Positions 1 through 6,344 of a stretch of 6,344 nucleotides of DNA are shown piece by piece. The DNA lies in the NCBI GenBank assembly GCA_016205045.1, contig JACQJM010000154.1:1-6344 (forward strand). The letters are read 5' to 3'. The translations under genes and the position numbers were made by a program. The notes under the pieces were generated by a model, which was not told the origin of the DNA, ran no database searches, and was given only the letters and a program-made list of their open reading frames with translations. The first letter of the stretch is position 1. Every line of letters starts with the position of its first letter. Source of the DNA: Elusimicrobiota bacterium. GTDB lineage: Bacteria; Elusimicrobiota; Elusimicrobia; JACQJN01.

Positions 1-60
1 GCACCAGGAGGCCGGGCCTCAGCTCGGCGTTCAGTGCCTCGGCCGACCTCTATCATCGGC
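1..60. other. GC-rich unassigned segment at window edge
   Basis: About 42 of 60 bases are G or C, well above the rest of the leader. It has short self-complementary stretches such as GAGGC (8-12) with GCCTC (16-20). It is open in several frames. On the plus strand one frame runs to a TAG at 73-75 and another from base 2 to a TAA at 167-169. On the minus strand an ORF could start at an ATG at 57-55 (MIEVGRGTERRAEARPPG) and leave the window. I recognise no protein family or RNA in any of these and see no ribosome-binding site for the minus-strand start. It could be the edge of a neighbouring gene, a structured RNA or a repeat. The window is cut here, so I do not assign it. Confidence 0.3.
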
Positions 61-150
61 TACAATAGCATGTAGGGGCTTGCCTTTTATATCCCACCTA
101 CAAATCTTCCCCGCACCCGGCACACCCAACCCACACAATCGATCTGCCAG

Positions 151-164
151 CTATTATATAATAG
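151..164 (+). promoter_or_regulatory. Probable nadB -10 box inside a perfect palindrome
   Basis: CTATTATATAATAG is a perfect 14-bp palindrome and contains a consensus sigma70 -10 hexamer, TATAAT, at 157-162. No good -35 hexamer is seen 16-18 bp upstream (CACAAT at 134-139 is poor). Transcription would begin near 169 and leave a leader of about 29 nt before the nadB ATG. The palindrome lies between CTGCC (144-148) and GGCAG (172-176), which are themselves complementary. The site could therefore bind a dimeric regulator over the -10 region, but that is inference. AT-rich palindromes of this size also arise by chance. Confidence 0.45.
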
Positions 165-197
165 ATTAAGCGGCAGGCCTTCCTTCATAATAACCTA

Positions 198-1823
198 ATG
201 GCACCCTTTGAGTCCGATTTTCTTGTTCTGGGCAGTGGGATAGCGGGACTTCTCGCGGCCCATAAACTTTCCTCTTTGGGAACGGTGCATGTCGTCACCA
301 AAAAGGAGGCCGTGGAATCCAACACTAATTATGCCCAAGGAGGCATTGCGGCCGTAATCAGCGCCGCGGACAGCTTTGAAAGTCATATACAAGATACCCT
401 GACAGCGGGTGCCGATCTCTGCAAGGAAACCATCGTCAGATCCACCGTCCAGGAAGGTCCCGAACGCGTCCAAGAATTGATTCAACTGGGTGTCCGTTTT
501 ACAGAAGGGGAAAGAAAACTGGACTTAGGGTTGGAAGGCGGGCATTCCCAACGCCGGATCCTGCACGCGGGAGATTTCACGGGCCAGGAAATAGAGCGGG
601 CCCTTCTCCAGTCCTGCCGCCAAAACAAGCGGATTCGCTTCTTTGAAAACCATATCTGCGTGGATCTCATCACTCAACATCATCCCTCCGAAATGCCTTC
701 CTCAAAGAATCAATGCGTAGGAGTTTATGCCCTTTATGGAAAAATGGGGGAAGTTCAGACTTTTTTATCCCGCGTGACTGTTCTGGCCACGGGAGGCGCG
801 GGCAAAGTGTATCTTTATACTTCTAATCCCGACATCGCTACCGGAGATGGAATCGCCATGGCCTATCGGGCCGGAGCTCTTCTGGCGAACCTAGAGTTTG
901 TCCAGTTCCACCCTACCTGCCTGTATCACCCCCAAGCGAAATCTTTTCTTATTTCGGAAGCCGTGCGGGGGGAAGGAGGTATTTTAAGTCGAAAAGACGG
1001 CGCGGCGTTTATGAAACAATATTCCCCTCAAGCGGAACTCGCCCCTCGGGATATCGTCGCTCGAGCCATGGATGCGGAGCTTAAGAAAAGCGGAGAAGAC
1101 TGCCTGTACTTAGACATCACGCACAAAAGCAAAGACTTTCTCATGGCGCGATTCCCCACTATTTACCAAAAATGCCTTTCTTTGGGAATCGATATGTCCC
1201 GATCCCCCATTCCGGTAGTCCCTGCGGCCCATTTTTTTTGCGGGGGTGTCGTTACCAATGCGCAGGGACAGACAGAAATGCCGGGACTCTACGCCATAGG
1301 GGAAGTGGCCTGCACGGGCCTGCACGGGGCCAACCGATTGGCCTCCAATTCCTTACTGGAAGGGTGTGTATTTGCCCACCGCGTGTTTAAACAGGTGGAA
1401 TCCAGTTGGTCCACTCAAAAACATGCCCCCCAAGGAAAAGTCCTTCCCTGGAACCCAGGCAAAGCCATTCCTTTAGATGAAGCCGTCATTATCTCGCAAA
1501 ATTGGGATGAAATCCGCCGGCTTATGTGGAACTATGTGGGCATTGTACGTTCCAATAAAAGATTGGACCGAGCGAAAAGACGCATGGAAATGCTGCTCCA
1601 GGAGATTCAGGAGTACTACTGGGATTTTCTCCCCACACGAGACTTGATTGAACTTCGCAACATAGCACTTGTAGCCAATTTGATCATCCATTCGGCACAG
1701 GCGCGCAAAGAAAGCCGGGGGCTGCACTATAATCTGGATTATCCCGAGCCCAGAGAATCAGAAAGGCACGATACCCTCATTAGAAGAAACAGCAATACGC
1801 AATACGCAATACGCGAGTCGTAA
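198..1823 (+). CDS. nadB: L-aspartate oxidase (NadB)
   Basis: This FAD flavoenzyme oxidises L-aspartate to iminoaspartate, which quinolinate synthase NadA uses in de novo NAD synthesis. It is cytosolic and reoxidised by O2 or fumarate. At 541 residues it matches the family length (E. coli about 540). The N-terminal dinucleotide fold has GSGIAGLLAA at 12-21, followed by NTNYAQGGIAAV (42-53). Residues expected in the active site are present: E113 in GLEGGHS, H238 in FHPT, R284 in APRDIVARA and H345 in AAHFFCGG. The FAD-binding GLYAIGEVACTGLHGANRLASN segment lies at 363-384, and the C-terminal SRGLHYNLDYP at 506-516. The GLEGGHSQRRILH signature favours aspartate oxidase over the related SdhA/FrdA. 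ATG 198 is the first start after an in-frame TAG at 162-164; no clear Shine-Dalgarno is seen. The last residues (NSNTQYAIRES) are encoded by a heptamer repeat and are probably not ancestral. nadA and nadC are not in the window. Confidence 0.96.
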   Translation: MAPFESDFLVLGSGIAGLLAAHKLSSLGTVHVVTKKEAVESNTNYAQGGIAAVISAADSFESHIQDTLTAGADLCKETIVRSTVQEGPERVQELIQLGVRFTEGERKLDLGLEGGHSQRRILHAGDFTGQEIERALLQSCRQNKRIRFFENHICVDLITQHHPSEMPSSKNQCVGVYALYGKMGEVQTFLSRVTVLATGGAGKVYLYTSNPDIATGDGIAMAYRAGALLANLEFVQFHPTCLYHPQAKSFLISEAVRGEGGILSRKDGAAFMKQYSPQAELAPRDIVARAMDAELKKSGEDCLYLDITHKSKDFLMARFPTIYQKCLSLGIDMSRSPIPVVPAAHFFCGGVVTNAQGQTEMPGLYAIGEVACTGLHGANRLASNSLLEGCVFAHRVFKQVESSWSTQKHAPQGKVLPWNPGKAIPLDEAVIISQNWDEIRRLMWNYVGIVRSNKRLDRAKRRMEMLLQEIQEYYWDFLPTRDLIELRNIALVANLIIHSAQARKESRGLHYNLDYPEPRESERHDTLIRRNSNTQYAIRES

Positions 1824-1885
1824 TCCGATGTCAGAAATATACTGCTTTTTACACGTATCGCTAATCGCTTATCGCGCATAACGAA
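1787..1885. repeat. Heptamer-repeat element 1, nadB 3' end and nadB-uvrA gap
   Basis: The left arm has three tandem copies of GCAATAC (1792-1812). The right arm has three degenerate heptamers ending in ATCG: CGTATCG, CTAATCG and CTTATCG (1854-1874). By hand alignment 16 of 23 positions are complementary between 1798-1820 and 1854-1876, with a 33-nt loop, so an RNA hairpin is possible but imperfect. The left arm is translated as the NadB C-terminus and supplies the region just before its TAA stop; the right arm ends about 5 bp before the uvrA start. It may act as an intergenic hairpin between two cotranscribed genes. There is no U-run after the stem, so it does not look like a standard terminator. 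The outer bounds are inferred by comparison with the element at 2593-2692. Confidence 0.65.
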
Positions 1886-1888
1886 AAT

Positions 1889-4780
1889 ATGGACAACATT
1901 CGCATAGTCGGAGCCCGAGAACACAATCTCAAGAACATATCCTTAGAGATACCTCGCAACAAACTGGTCGTCATCACGGGACTATCAGGCTCTGGAAAGT
2001 CCAGCTTAGCCTTCGACACCATCTATGCGGAAGGGCAAAGACGTTATGTGGAAAGCCTCTCCGCTTATGCCCGCCAATTCCTGGAATTGATGGAGAAACC
2101 AGATGTCGACCTCATTGAAGGGCTCTCTCCTGCCATCTCCATCGAGCAAAGGAACCCCTCGCGAAACCCGCGTTCCACCGTAGCCACGGTGACCGAAACC
2201 TATGACTACCTGCGGCTCCTTTTTGCCCGTATCGGCATTCCCCACTGCCCCCAATGCGGCAAACGTATCCATGCCCAATCTCCCCAAGCCATCATTAAAG
2301 AAATCCTAAAAAATTACGAGCAAAAATCTGTCTCGGTCTTCGCTCCCTTAATACGAGGCCGCATTGGAACCTATGAAGAGTTGTTCAAAAAACTCCAAGG
2401 GTCCGGGTATGCCTCCGTTCGAGTAGATGGAAAAATCTATGGGCTGGAACATGTTCCCAAGCTGAATCGTTACACCAAACACACCATTGAACTTCTAGTG
2501 GATCAAATCAAGGTGGTTCCCGAAGAAAAGGAGCGGATCGCGGATTCCGTGGAAATTGCCCTGCGAGAATCCAGAGGTTTGGTGCTTGTTCAAAACAGTA
2601 ATCAGGGGTCAGGGGTCAGGGGTCAGAAAAACAACCATAACTCCAAACTCAACCCTCACCCCTCACCCCTCGCCCCTTCCCTTTATAGCGAACACCATGC
2701 CTGCTCCTCTTGCGGCACCAGCCTTCCCGAATTGGAGCCCCGCTTGTTCTCTTTTAACTCTCCCTATGGCGCTTGCCCCGAATGTGACGGCTTAGGAGCC
2801 AAAACAGAAGTGGATCCCAATTTAGTAGTTCCCGATCCCAATCTTTCTATAAGAGAAGGAGCCCTAGCCGCCTGGTCGAACCCCGTCACCACACGCACGC
2901 ATCGTTGGAAAAGATCCTGGAAAGGGTACTACGATGAGATCCTAGAAGAGATCTGCCGAAAAAACAGAGTTTCCATGAATACTCCTTGGAAAAAAATTAA
3001 TCCTAAATACCGACAGATCCTGCTCTACGGAGGCGGGACTTACAAAATACATTGGGCTAAAAATGAGTCCGATTTTGAAGGGGTTGTCCGCAACCTGGAA
3101 AGACGCTACCAAGAAACGGAATCTGAATTTGTAAAAGAGGAAGTGTATCAACGTTTCATGAGAGAGGTCGTCTGTCCTGTGTGCAAGGGGGCTCGCCTCA
3201 AGAAAGAGGCTCAGTCCATTCTGGTGGGCAATAAAAGTATCGTAGAGATTGTCCGCATGTCCGTACAAGAAGCCTCCGAGTTTTTTGCCAAACTCTCTCT
3301 AAGCGATAAAGAGAAAATCATCTCAAAACAGATCTTAAAAGAAATTAAATCCAGACTGGGATTTCTTCTCAATGTGGGACTCAATTATCTCACCCTAGAC
3401 CGGCATTCCGAAACTCTGGCCGGAGGAGAAGCTCAAAGAATTCACCTGGCGACTCAGATCGGATCGGGGCTCACGGGAGTTCTGTACGTTCTCGATGAGC
3501 CCACCATCGGCCTTCATTCCAGGGACAATGCGCGTCTTCTTACCACGCTCAAAAATCTTCGGGATCTCGGCAATACATTGATCGTGGTGGAACACGATGA
3601 AGAAACCATCCGCTCCGCCGATTGGATCATTGACCTGGGTCCTGGAGCTGGAGTCCATGGAGGGCAAATTGTTTCGGAAGGTCCCCTCCAACATGTCCTT
3701 AACCAAAAAAATTCACTCACGGCAAAATACCTGAATGGGGACATCAAAGTTCATGTGCGAGACACTCCTCGCCACCATCAAAATCGTTTTTTAGAAGTGC
3801 TGGGAGCCAAACAGTTTAACCTAAAAAATATCGACGTTAAGATACCCCTAGGGCTCTTTGTCTGCGTGACAGGCGTATCGGGTTCCGGAAAATCAACCTT
3901 GGTTCATGAAGTGCTTTACAAGGCTTTGGCCCAAAAACTTTACCATGCGAAAGAGTCGCCCGGTACCCACAGAGCCATTAAAGGGTTAGAGCACATAGAT
4001 AAAGTTATCGTGGTGGATCAATCTCCCATAGGACGGACGCCACGGTCCAACCCCGCCACGTACACGGGAGTTTTCTCTGCCATGCGCGACCTTTTCTCCC
4101 AACTCCCCATGGCCCGGAGAAGGGGATACAAACCAGGACGCTTCTCCTTCAATGTCAAAGGAGGACGCTGTGAAAACTGCCAGGGAGATGGAACGCTCAG
4201 AATTCAAATGCAGTTTTTACCGGATGTCTTTGTGAAGTGCGAAGAATGCCGAGGAAAGAGGTTCAATGAAGAAACCTTAGAGGTCCACTACAAAGGAAAA
4301 TCCATCGCGGAAGTCTTAGAGATGAGCGTAGAGGAAGGTTGTTTTTTCTTTGAGGCCATTCCCTCCATTCACCGAGTTCTCAAAACTTTGCTGGATGTGG
4401 GACTCAGTTACATTGCTTTGGGACAAAGCGCCACCACCCTATCGGGAGGAGAAGCCCAAAGGGTCAAATTAGCCGCGGAGCTTTGCCGAAAAGCAACGGG
4501 AAAAACTTTATATATCTTGGATGAGCCCACCACAGGACTTCATTTCGCAGATGTGGATAAACTGCTCCATGTGCTTCACCGTCTGGTGGATACGGGCAAT
4601 ACGGTTTTGGTGATAGAGCACAACCTGGATGTAGTCAAAACCGCGGATTGGGTGGTTGACTTAGGACCTGAGGGAGGCAATGAAGGGGGCCGCATCGTGG
4701 CTCAAGGTCCCCCCTCGGCCATCATCGCCCGACCTTCCTCTTATACCGGTCGCTACCTGCGTAGTGTACTCTCTAAATAA
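1889..4780 (+). CDS. uvrA: UvrABC excinuclease subunit A (UvrA)
   Basis: UvrA is the dimeric, zinc-binding ABC ATPase that scans DNA for bulky lesions and loads UvrB in nucleotide excision repair. At 963 residues it is about 23 longer than E. coli UvrA (940). Site 1 has Walker [10 protein letters not shown] (31-39), signature LAGGEAQR (510-517) and Walker B VLDEPT (534-539). Site 2 has Walker [10 protein letters not shown] (662-670), signature LSGGEAQR (851-858) and Walker B ILDEPT (876-881). Zinc ligands are C272/C275/C296/C299 and C761/C764/C784/C787; further CxxC pairs lie at C120/C123 and C429/C432. The start [17 protein letters not shown] matches the family N-terminus. No Shine-Dalgarno is visible. 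Residues about 235-265 are a low-complexity insert encoded by a repeat element, lying between the UvrB-binding region and zinc module 1. All catalytic motifs remain, so the protein is probably functional. No LexA-type operator is seen upstream. Confidence 0.98.
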   Translation: MDNIRIVGAREHNLKNISLEIPRNKLVVITGLSGSGKSSLAFDTIYAEGQRRYVESLSAYARQFLELMEKPDVDLIEGLSPAISIEQRNPSRNPRSTVATVTETYDYLRLLFARIGIPHCPQCGKRIHAQSPQAIIKEILKNYEQKSVSVFAPLIRGRIGTYEELFKKLQGSGYASVRVDGKIYGLEHVPKLNRYTKHTIELLVDQIKVVPEEKERIADSVEIALRESRGLVLVQNSNQGSGVRGQKNNHNSKLNPHPSPLAPSLYSEHHACSSCGTSLPELEPRLFSFNSPYGACPECDGLGAKTEVDPNLVVPDPNLSIREGALAAWSNPVTTRTHRWKRSWKGYYDEILEEICRKNRVSMNTPWKKINPKYRQILLYGGGTYKIHWAKNESDFEGVVRNLERRYQETESEFVKEEVYQRFMREVVCPVCKGARLKKEAQSILVGNKSIVEIVRMSVQEASEFFAKLSLSDKEKIISKQILKEIKSRLGFLLNVGLNYLTLDRHSETLAGGEAQRIHLATQIGSGLTGVLYVLDEPTIGLHSRDNARLLTTLKNLRDLGNTLIVVEHDEETIRSADWIIDLGPGAGVHGGQIVSEGPLQHVLNQKNSLTAKYLNGDIKVHVRDTPRHHQNRFLEVLGAKQFNLKNIDVKIPLGLFVCVTGVSGSGKSTLVHEVLYKALAQKLYHAKESPGTHRAIKGLEHIDKVIVVDQSPIGRTPRSNPATYTGVFSAMRDLFSQLPMARRRGYKPGRFSFNVKGGRCENCQGDGTLRIQMQFLPDVFVKCEECRGKRFNEETLEVHYKGKSIAEVLEMSVEEGCFFFEAIPSIHRVLKTLLDVGLSYIALGQSATTLSGGEAQRVKLAAELCRKATGKTLYILDEPTTGLHFADVDKLLHVLHRLVDTGNTVLVIEHNLDVVKTADWVVDLGPEGGNEGGRIVAQGPPSAIIARPSSYTGRYLRSVLSK
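2593..2692. repeat. Heptamer-repeat element 2, in frame inside uvrA
   Basis: The left arm contains three tandem AGGGGTC heptamers (2604-2624) followed by AG. The right arm contains CCCTCAC twice and CCCTCGC once (2653-2673), followed by CCC. Positions 2604-2626 and 2655-2677 are complementary at 19 of 23 positions, or 20 with a G-U pair, around a 26-nt loop. The strand reads straight through in the uvrA frame as an Asn, Gly, Pro and Ser-rich linker (QGSGVRGQ, then [10 protein letters not shown]). The element resembles the heptanucleotide STRR class described in cyanobacteria in repeat size, but its sequence, arms and spacer need their own comparison. The right boundary is uncertain because the codons for Tyr-Ser-Glu at 2684-2692 are probably native UvrA. 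Confidence 0.75.
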
Positions 4781-5718
4781 TGCGGAAATTACAGTACCTC
4801 TTCATTGCTATCGGGACAGTTACATTTTTATATCTCCTCAGAAAAATGGGAGTGGGAAATATCTGGGGAGCTCTCAGACTCGTAGGCTGGGGATTTATCC
4901 TGATCTTGTCTCAAGAAATTGTGGCTTATCTGCTGAACACCCTGGGATGGCGGTATTCTTTTTCCCCAGGTTTTACCCCTCCCTTTAAACGTCTTCTCCA
5001 TCTACGGATTGCGGGAGATGGGCTCAACTACTTAACCCCTTCCGTCACCTTGGCGGGAGAATGGGCCCGCACCACCATGCTGGGGGACGCCATTCCTCTT
5101 TCTGAAAGGTTGTCCAGCGTCGTCATGGCTAAATTGACGCAGGGCATCGCCCAAGGGTTGATGGCCTCCTCGGTCATTCTTTGGGTAGCCCTACATAAAA
5201 TATCCTGGTCTCAAATAAAAAACCAGGTGCAGTCAGGCACCTTGCTCCTGGGAGGTCTTCTTTTAGTCGTGGTTATTCTGGAAATACGAGCGTGGAAATC
5301 AGGAAAGAAAGAGGAATCCACAAACTCTAAACCAGAAGCCTCAGGATGGCAAGCTTTCAGAAAATTAGACAAAAATATCGGTTCTTTTATCCGGAATTAC
5401 CCAATCCGTTTCGCTCTTTCTGTCTTTTTTTTCTTTCTTGGTTTCTTATGGGGAGGGTTCGAGGCCTACTGGATTGCTCATTTCTTAAATGTTCCCATCA
5501 CGGTATCTACCGCCCTCTGCATTGAAACCTTATCGGTCCTGATGGATGGATTATTTATCATGGTCCCCGCCAAGGTGGGAACACAAGAAGCCACCAAAAC
5601 AGCCATATTCGCCAGCCTGGGACTTTCTCCCAAAGACGGGTTTACCTTCGGTCTCATTCGCCATTTACGCGAGATCTCTTGGGCCTTGGTGGGGTTGTAT
5701 TTTTTGAGATCAAGATAG
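4780..5718 (+). CDS. LPG-synthase-TM / flippase-like integral membrane protein
   Basis: This 312-residue polytopic protein fits the lysylphosphatidylglycerol synthase transmembrane family (PF03706, UPF0104; includes YbhN-like, AglD-like and HpnL-like proteins). Hydrophobic segments lie near residues 4-20, 36-54, 113-137, 154-168, 210-232, 244-262 and 290-309. Family-like motifs are RIAGDGLNYLTPS (76-88) with GEWART (93-98), an E at 249, and PAKVGTQEATKTAIFASLG (263-281) followed by R294 and R297. A charged loop (KSGKKEESTNSKPEASG, 173-189) separates the halves. There is no C-terminal aminoacyl-transferase domain, so it is not a full MprF. Members are thought to move or handle lipid-linked molecules, but the substrate cannot be read from this sequence. 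The ATG overlaps the uvrA TAA by one base (TAATG) and has no Shine-Dalgarno, which suggests translational coupling. No hopanoid or glycolipid genes are nearby to suggest a substrate. Confidence 0.85.
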   Translation: MRKLQYLFIAIGTVTFLYLLRKMGVGNIWGALRLVGWGFILILSQEIVAYLLNTLGWRYSFSPGFTPPFKRLLHLRIAGDGLNYLTPSVTLAGEWARTTMLGDAIPLSERLSSVVMAKLTQGIAQGLMASSVILWVALHKISWSQIKNQVQSGTLLLGGLLLVVVILEIRAWKSGKKEESTNSKPEASGWQAFRKLDKNIGSFIRNYPIRFALSVFFFFLGFLWGGFEAYWIAHFLNVPITVSTALCIETLSVLMDGLFIMVPAKVGTQEATKTAIFASLGLSPKDGFTFGLIRHLREISWALVGLYFLRSR

Positions 5719-5733
5719 AAGGTAGATTATGGC
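5719..5733. other. 15-bp convergent intergenic gap
   Basis: The rightward membrane-protein gene ends with TAG at 5716-5718 and the leftward gene ends with TGA at 5736-5734, leaving 15 bp. I see no GC-rich hairpin followed by a T-run here or in the adjacent coding ends on either strand. Termination may be Rho-dependent or lie inside the opposing genes. Confidence 0.6.
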
Positions 5734-6276
5734 TCAGTTCGGACAGCAAAACATGTATCCAAACCCAGGATTGGCCGCATTAGTGACGGTCGCTCCCATC
5801 ATGCTTTGAGCTATGCCCGAAGGACTTGTGGCACGATAACCACCAATGTAGGTAGCATAATTATTGGCAGGACAAAGAGTTGTCCCTGGAATAGGATATT
5901 GAACGATTGAACATGAGTTATTTTGGGTTGTGATATGTTTGCCTGAAGTGATATTAGTATTGGCATTAATTTCCATTTCATCGCCTGGACTGTTAGTTCC
6001 CACTCCAACCCTTCCATTTGTATCATTGATAAAGAGCCTATCGCTTCCAGCAACAGTTACTTGCAACTTTCCTGTCGGGCTATTGGTGCCGATACCTACT
6101 CGCCCACTAGTATAGGCCAGGTAGGTATTCCCAATGGTACGCAACTCGTTGTAAACCCCATAAGGTGCAGGATAGTATGTAGTTAGAGTCAATTGTTCCG
6201 TAGACAGCTCTCTCCTAAATAAGACCAGAAGCAAAAAAACTAAATACCAAAGCTTCTTGAATTTTGCTTTCTTCAT
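5734..6276 (-). CDS. Small exported or membrane-anchored GxVGIGTxSP-repeat protein
   Basis: Uncharacterised protein of 180 residues from the ATG at 6276-6274. The N-terminus is basic (MKKAKFKKLW), then hydrophobic (YLVFLLLVLF, 11-20), then RRELSTEQ: a signal peptide or signal anchor without a clear cleavage site. LTTYYPAPYGVYNELR follows at 31-46. Two repeats of GRVG(I/V)GTNSP at 58-67 and 88-97, 30 residues apart, resemble the beta-structured repeats seen in tail-fibre-like and S74-peptidase-associated surface proteins. No S74 domain is present. The C-terminal half has four cysteines (C122, C135, C177, C178) and ends GYMFCCPN, which could form disulfides. I know similar N-terminal motifs from Omnitrophota proteins, by memory only. 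An in-frame TTG at 6324-6322 would lengthen it by 16 residues but is the -35 box of the promoter, so the ATG is preferred. GGGGA sits 8 nt upstream as a ribosome-binding site. Role unknown; surface or appendage structure is a guess. Confidence 0.8.
   Translation of the reverse strand: MKKAKFKKLWYLVFLLLVLFRRELSTEQLTLTTYYPAPYGVYNELRTIGNTYLAYTSGRVGIGTNSPTGKLQVTVAGSDRLFINDTNGRVGVGTNSPGDEMEINANTNITSGKHITTQNNSCSIVQYPIPGTTLCPANNYATYIGGYRATSPSGIAQSMMGATVTNAANPGFGYMFCCPN
5986..6105 (-). repeat. Two GRVG(I/V)GTNSP protein repeats, 30-residue period
   Basis: On the minus strand, 6105-6076 encodes GRVGIGTNSP and 6015-5986 encodes GRVGVGTNSP. Nine of ten residues match, 90 bases apart, with partial similarity continuing (GKLQV versus DEMEI). 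The codons differ between copies, so the duplication is old or selected at protein level. This is a structural repeat of the encoded protein, not a mobile DNA repeat. Confidence 0.75.
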
Positions 6277-6284
6277 GGATAAAT

Positions 6285-6289
6285 TCCCC
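6285..6289 (-). promoter_or_regulatory. Ribosome-binding site GGGGA for the leftward gene
   Basis: Read on the minus strand, GGGGA lies 8 nt before the ATG at 6276. It is the only Shine-Dalgarno-like site among the four genes, and it supports the ATG over the upstream TTG. If transcription starts near 6289 the leader is only about 13 nt and begins at this motif. Confidence 0.5.
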
Positions 6290-6295
6290 ACTCTA

Positions 6296-6324
6296 AGTAT
6301 AGTTCCAGACAAGTAATTTTTCAA
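6296..6324 (-). promoter_or_regulatory. Sigma70-type promoter of the leftward gene
   Basis: On the minus strand, TTGAAA (6324-6319) and TATACT (6301-6296) are separated by exactly 17 bp. Each hexamer matches five of six consensus bases (TTGACA, TATAAT). The predicted transcription start is near 6289. This is the best promoter-like sequence in the window and suggests independent, possibly strong expression of the small exported protein. Confidence 0.65.
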
Positions 6325-6344
6325 GAGGAAAAGCAGGATATAAA

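Noticed and set aside
71..102. Hairpin TGTAGG/CCTACA as a terminator of an upstream gene
   Set aside because: The stem is only 6 bp with a long loop, no T-run follows, and no upstream gene is defined.
1824..1888. LexA/SOS box upstream of uvrA
   Set aside because: CAGAAATATACTG has inverted CAG/CTG ends, but not the CTG-N10-CAG or GAAC-type arrangement of known LexA sites.
2602..2680. CRISPR array
   Set aside because: The units are 7 bp, contiguous and without unique spacers, and the second set is the complement of the first. This is a tandem plus inverted repeat, not CRISPR.
2556..2795. 79-codon plus-strand ORF in another frame through the uvrA repeat
   Set aside because: It lies wholly inside uvrA. 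It is open mainly because the heptamer arms lack stops in several frames, and it shows no family features.
3395..3706. Minus-strand ORFs opposite uvrA and nadB
   Set aside because: They are antisense shadows of strongly conserved coding sequence and show no recognisable protein features.
5734..6324. 196-residue version of the leftward protein starting at TTG 6324
   Set aside because: The TTG is part of a good -35 hexamer with a -10 box 17 bp on, so it would be upstream of the transcript. The ATG at 6276 has a ribosome-binding site and begins a normal signal-like N-terminus.

Overview
The window is typical bacterial chromosome at high coding density. Three genes run rightward (nadB, uvrA, and a membrane protein of the lysylphosphatidylglycerol-synthase/flippase-like family). 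One gene runs leftward at the right end and encodes a small exported-looking protein. The host is probably an uncultured Gram-negative-type bacterium. Candidatus Omnitrophota (OP3) is my best guess, for two reasons. The leftward gene carries LTTYYPAPYGVYNELR followed by GxVGIGTxSP repeats, a combination I associate from memory with that phylum. Heptanucleotide repeats have also spread into coding sequence. Neither point is proof, and UvrA and NadB alone do not fix a phylum.

Layout: 1-60 is GC-rich (about 70%) and unassigned. 61-197 is the nadB leader, with a TATAAT -10 box embedded in a perfect 14-bp palindrome. nadB (198-1823) encodes a full-length L-aspartate oxidase, the first step of de novo NAD synthesis. 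Its last codons and the 65-bp gap to uvrA are made of a heptamer-repeat element. uvrA (1889-4780) encodes a complete excinuclease ABC subunit A with both ATPase sites and the zinc modules intact. A second heptamer-repeat element sits inside it in frame, just before the first zinc module. The uvrA stop overlaps by one base the start of the membrane protein gene (4780-5718), so the two are probably translationally coupled. After a 15-bp convergent gap comes the leftward gene (5734-6276), which has its own strong-looking sigma70 promoter (TTGAAA-17-TATACT) at 6296-6324.

The three rightward genes have no obvious common pathway (cofactor synthesis, DNA repair, membrane lipid or envelope function); they look like a housekeeping transcription unit. 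The most interesting signal is the pair of repeat elements of about 100 bp at 1787-1885 and 2593-2692. They share one architecture (three heptamers, spacer, three roughly complementary heptamers) and a similar left edge, but their heptamer sequences differ. One extends the NadB C-terminus; the other is translated inside UvrA. The leftward surface-type protein is the second point of interest.
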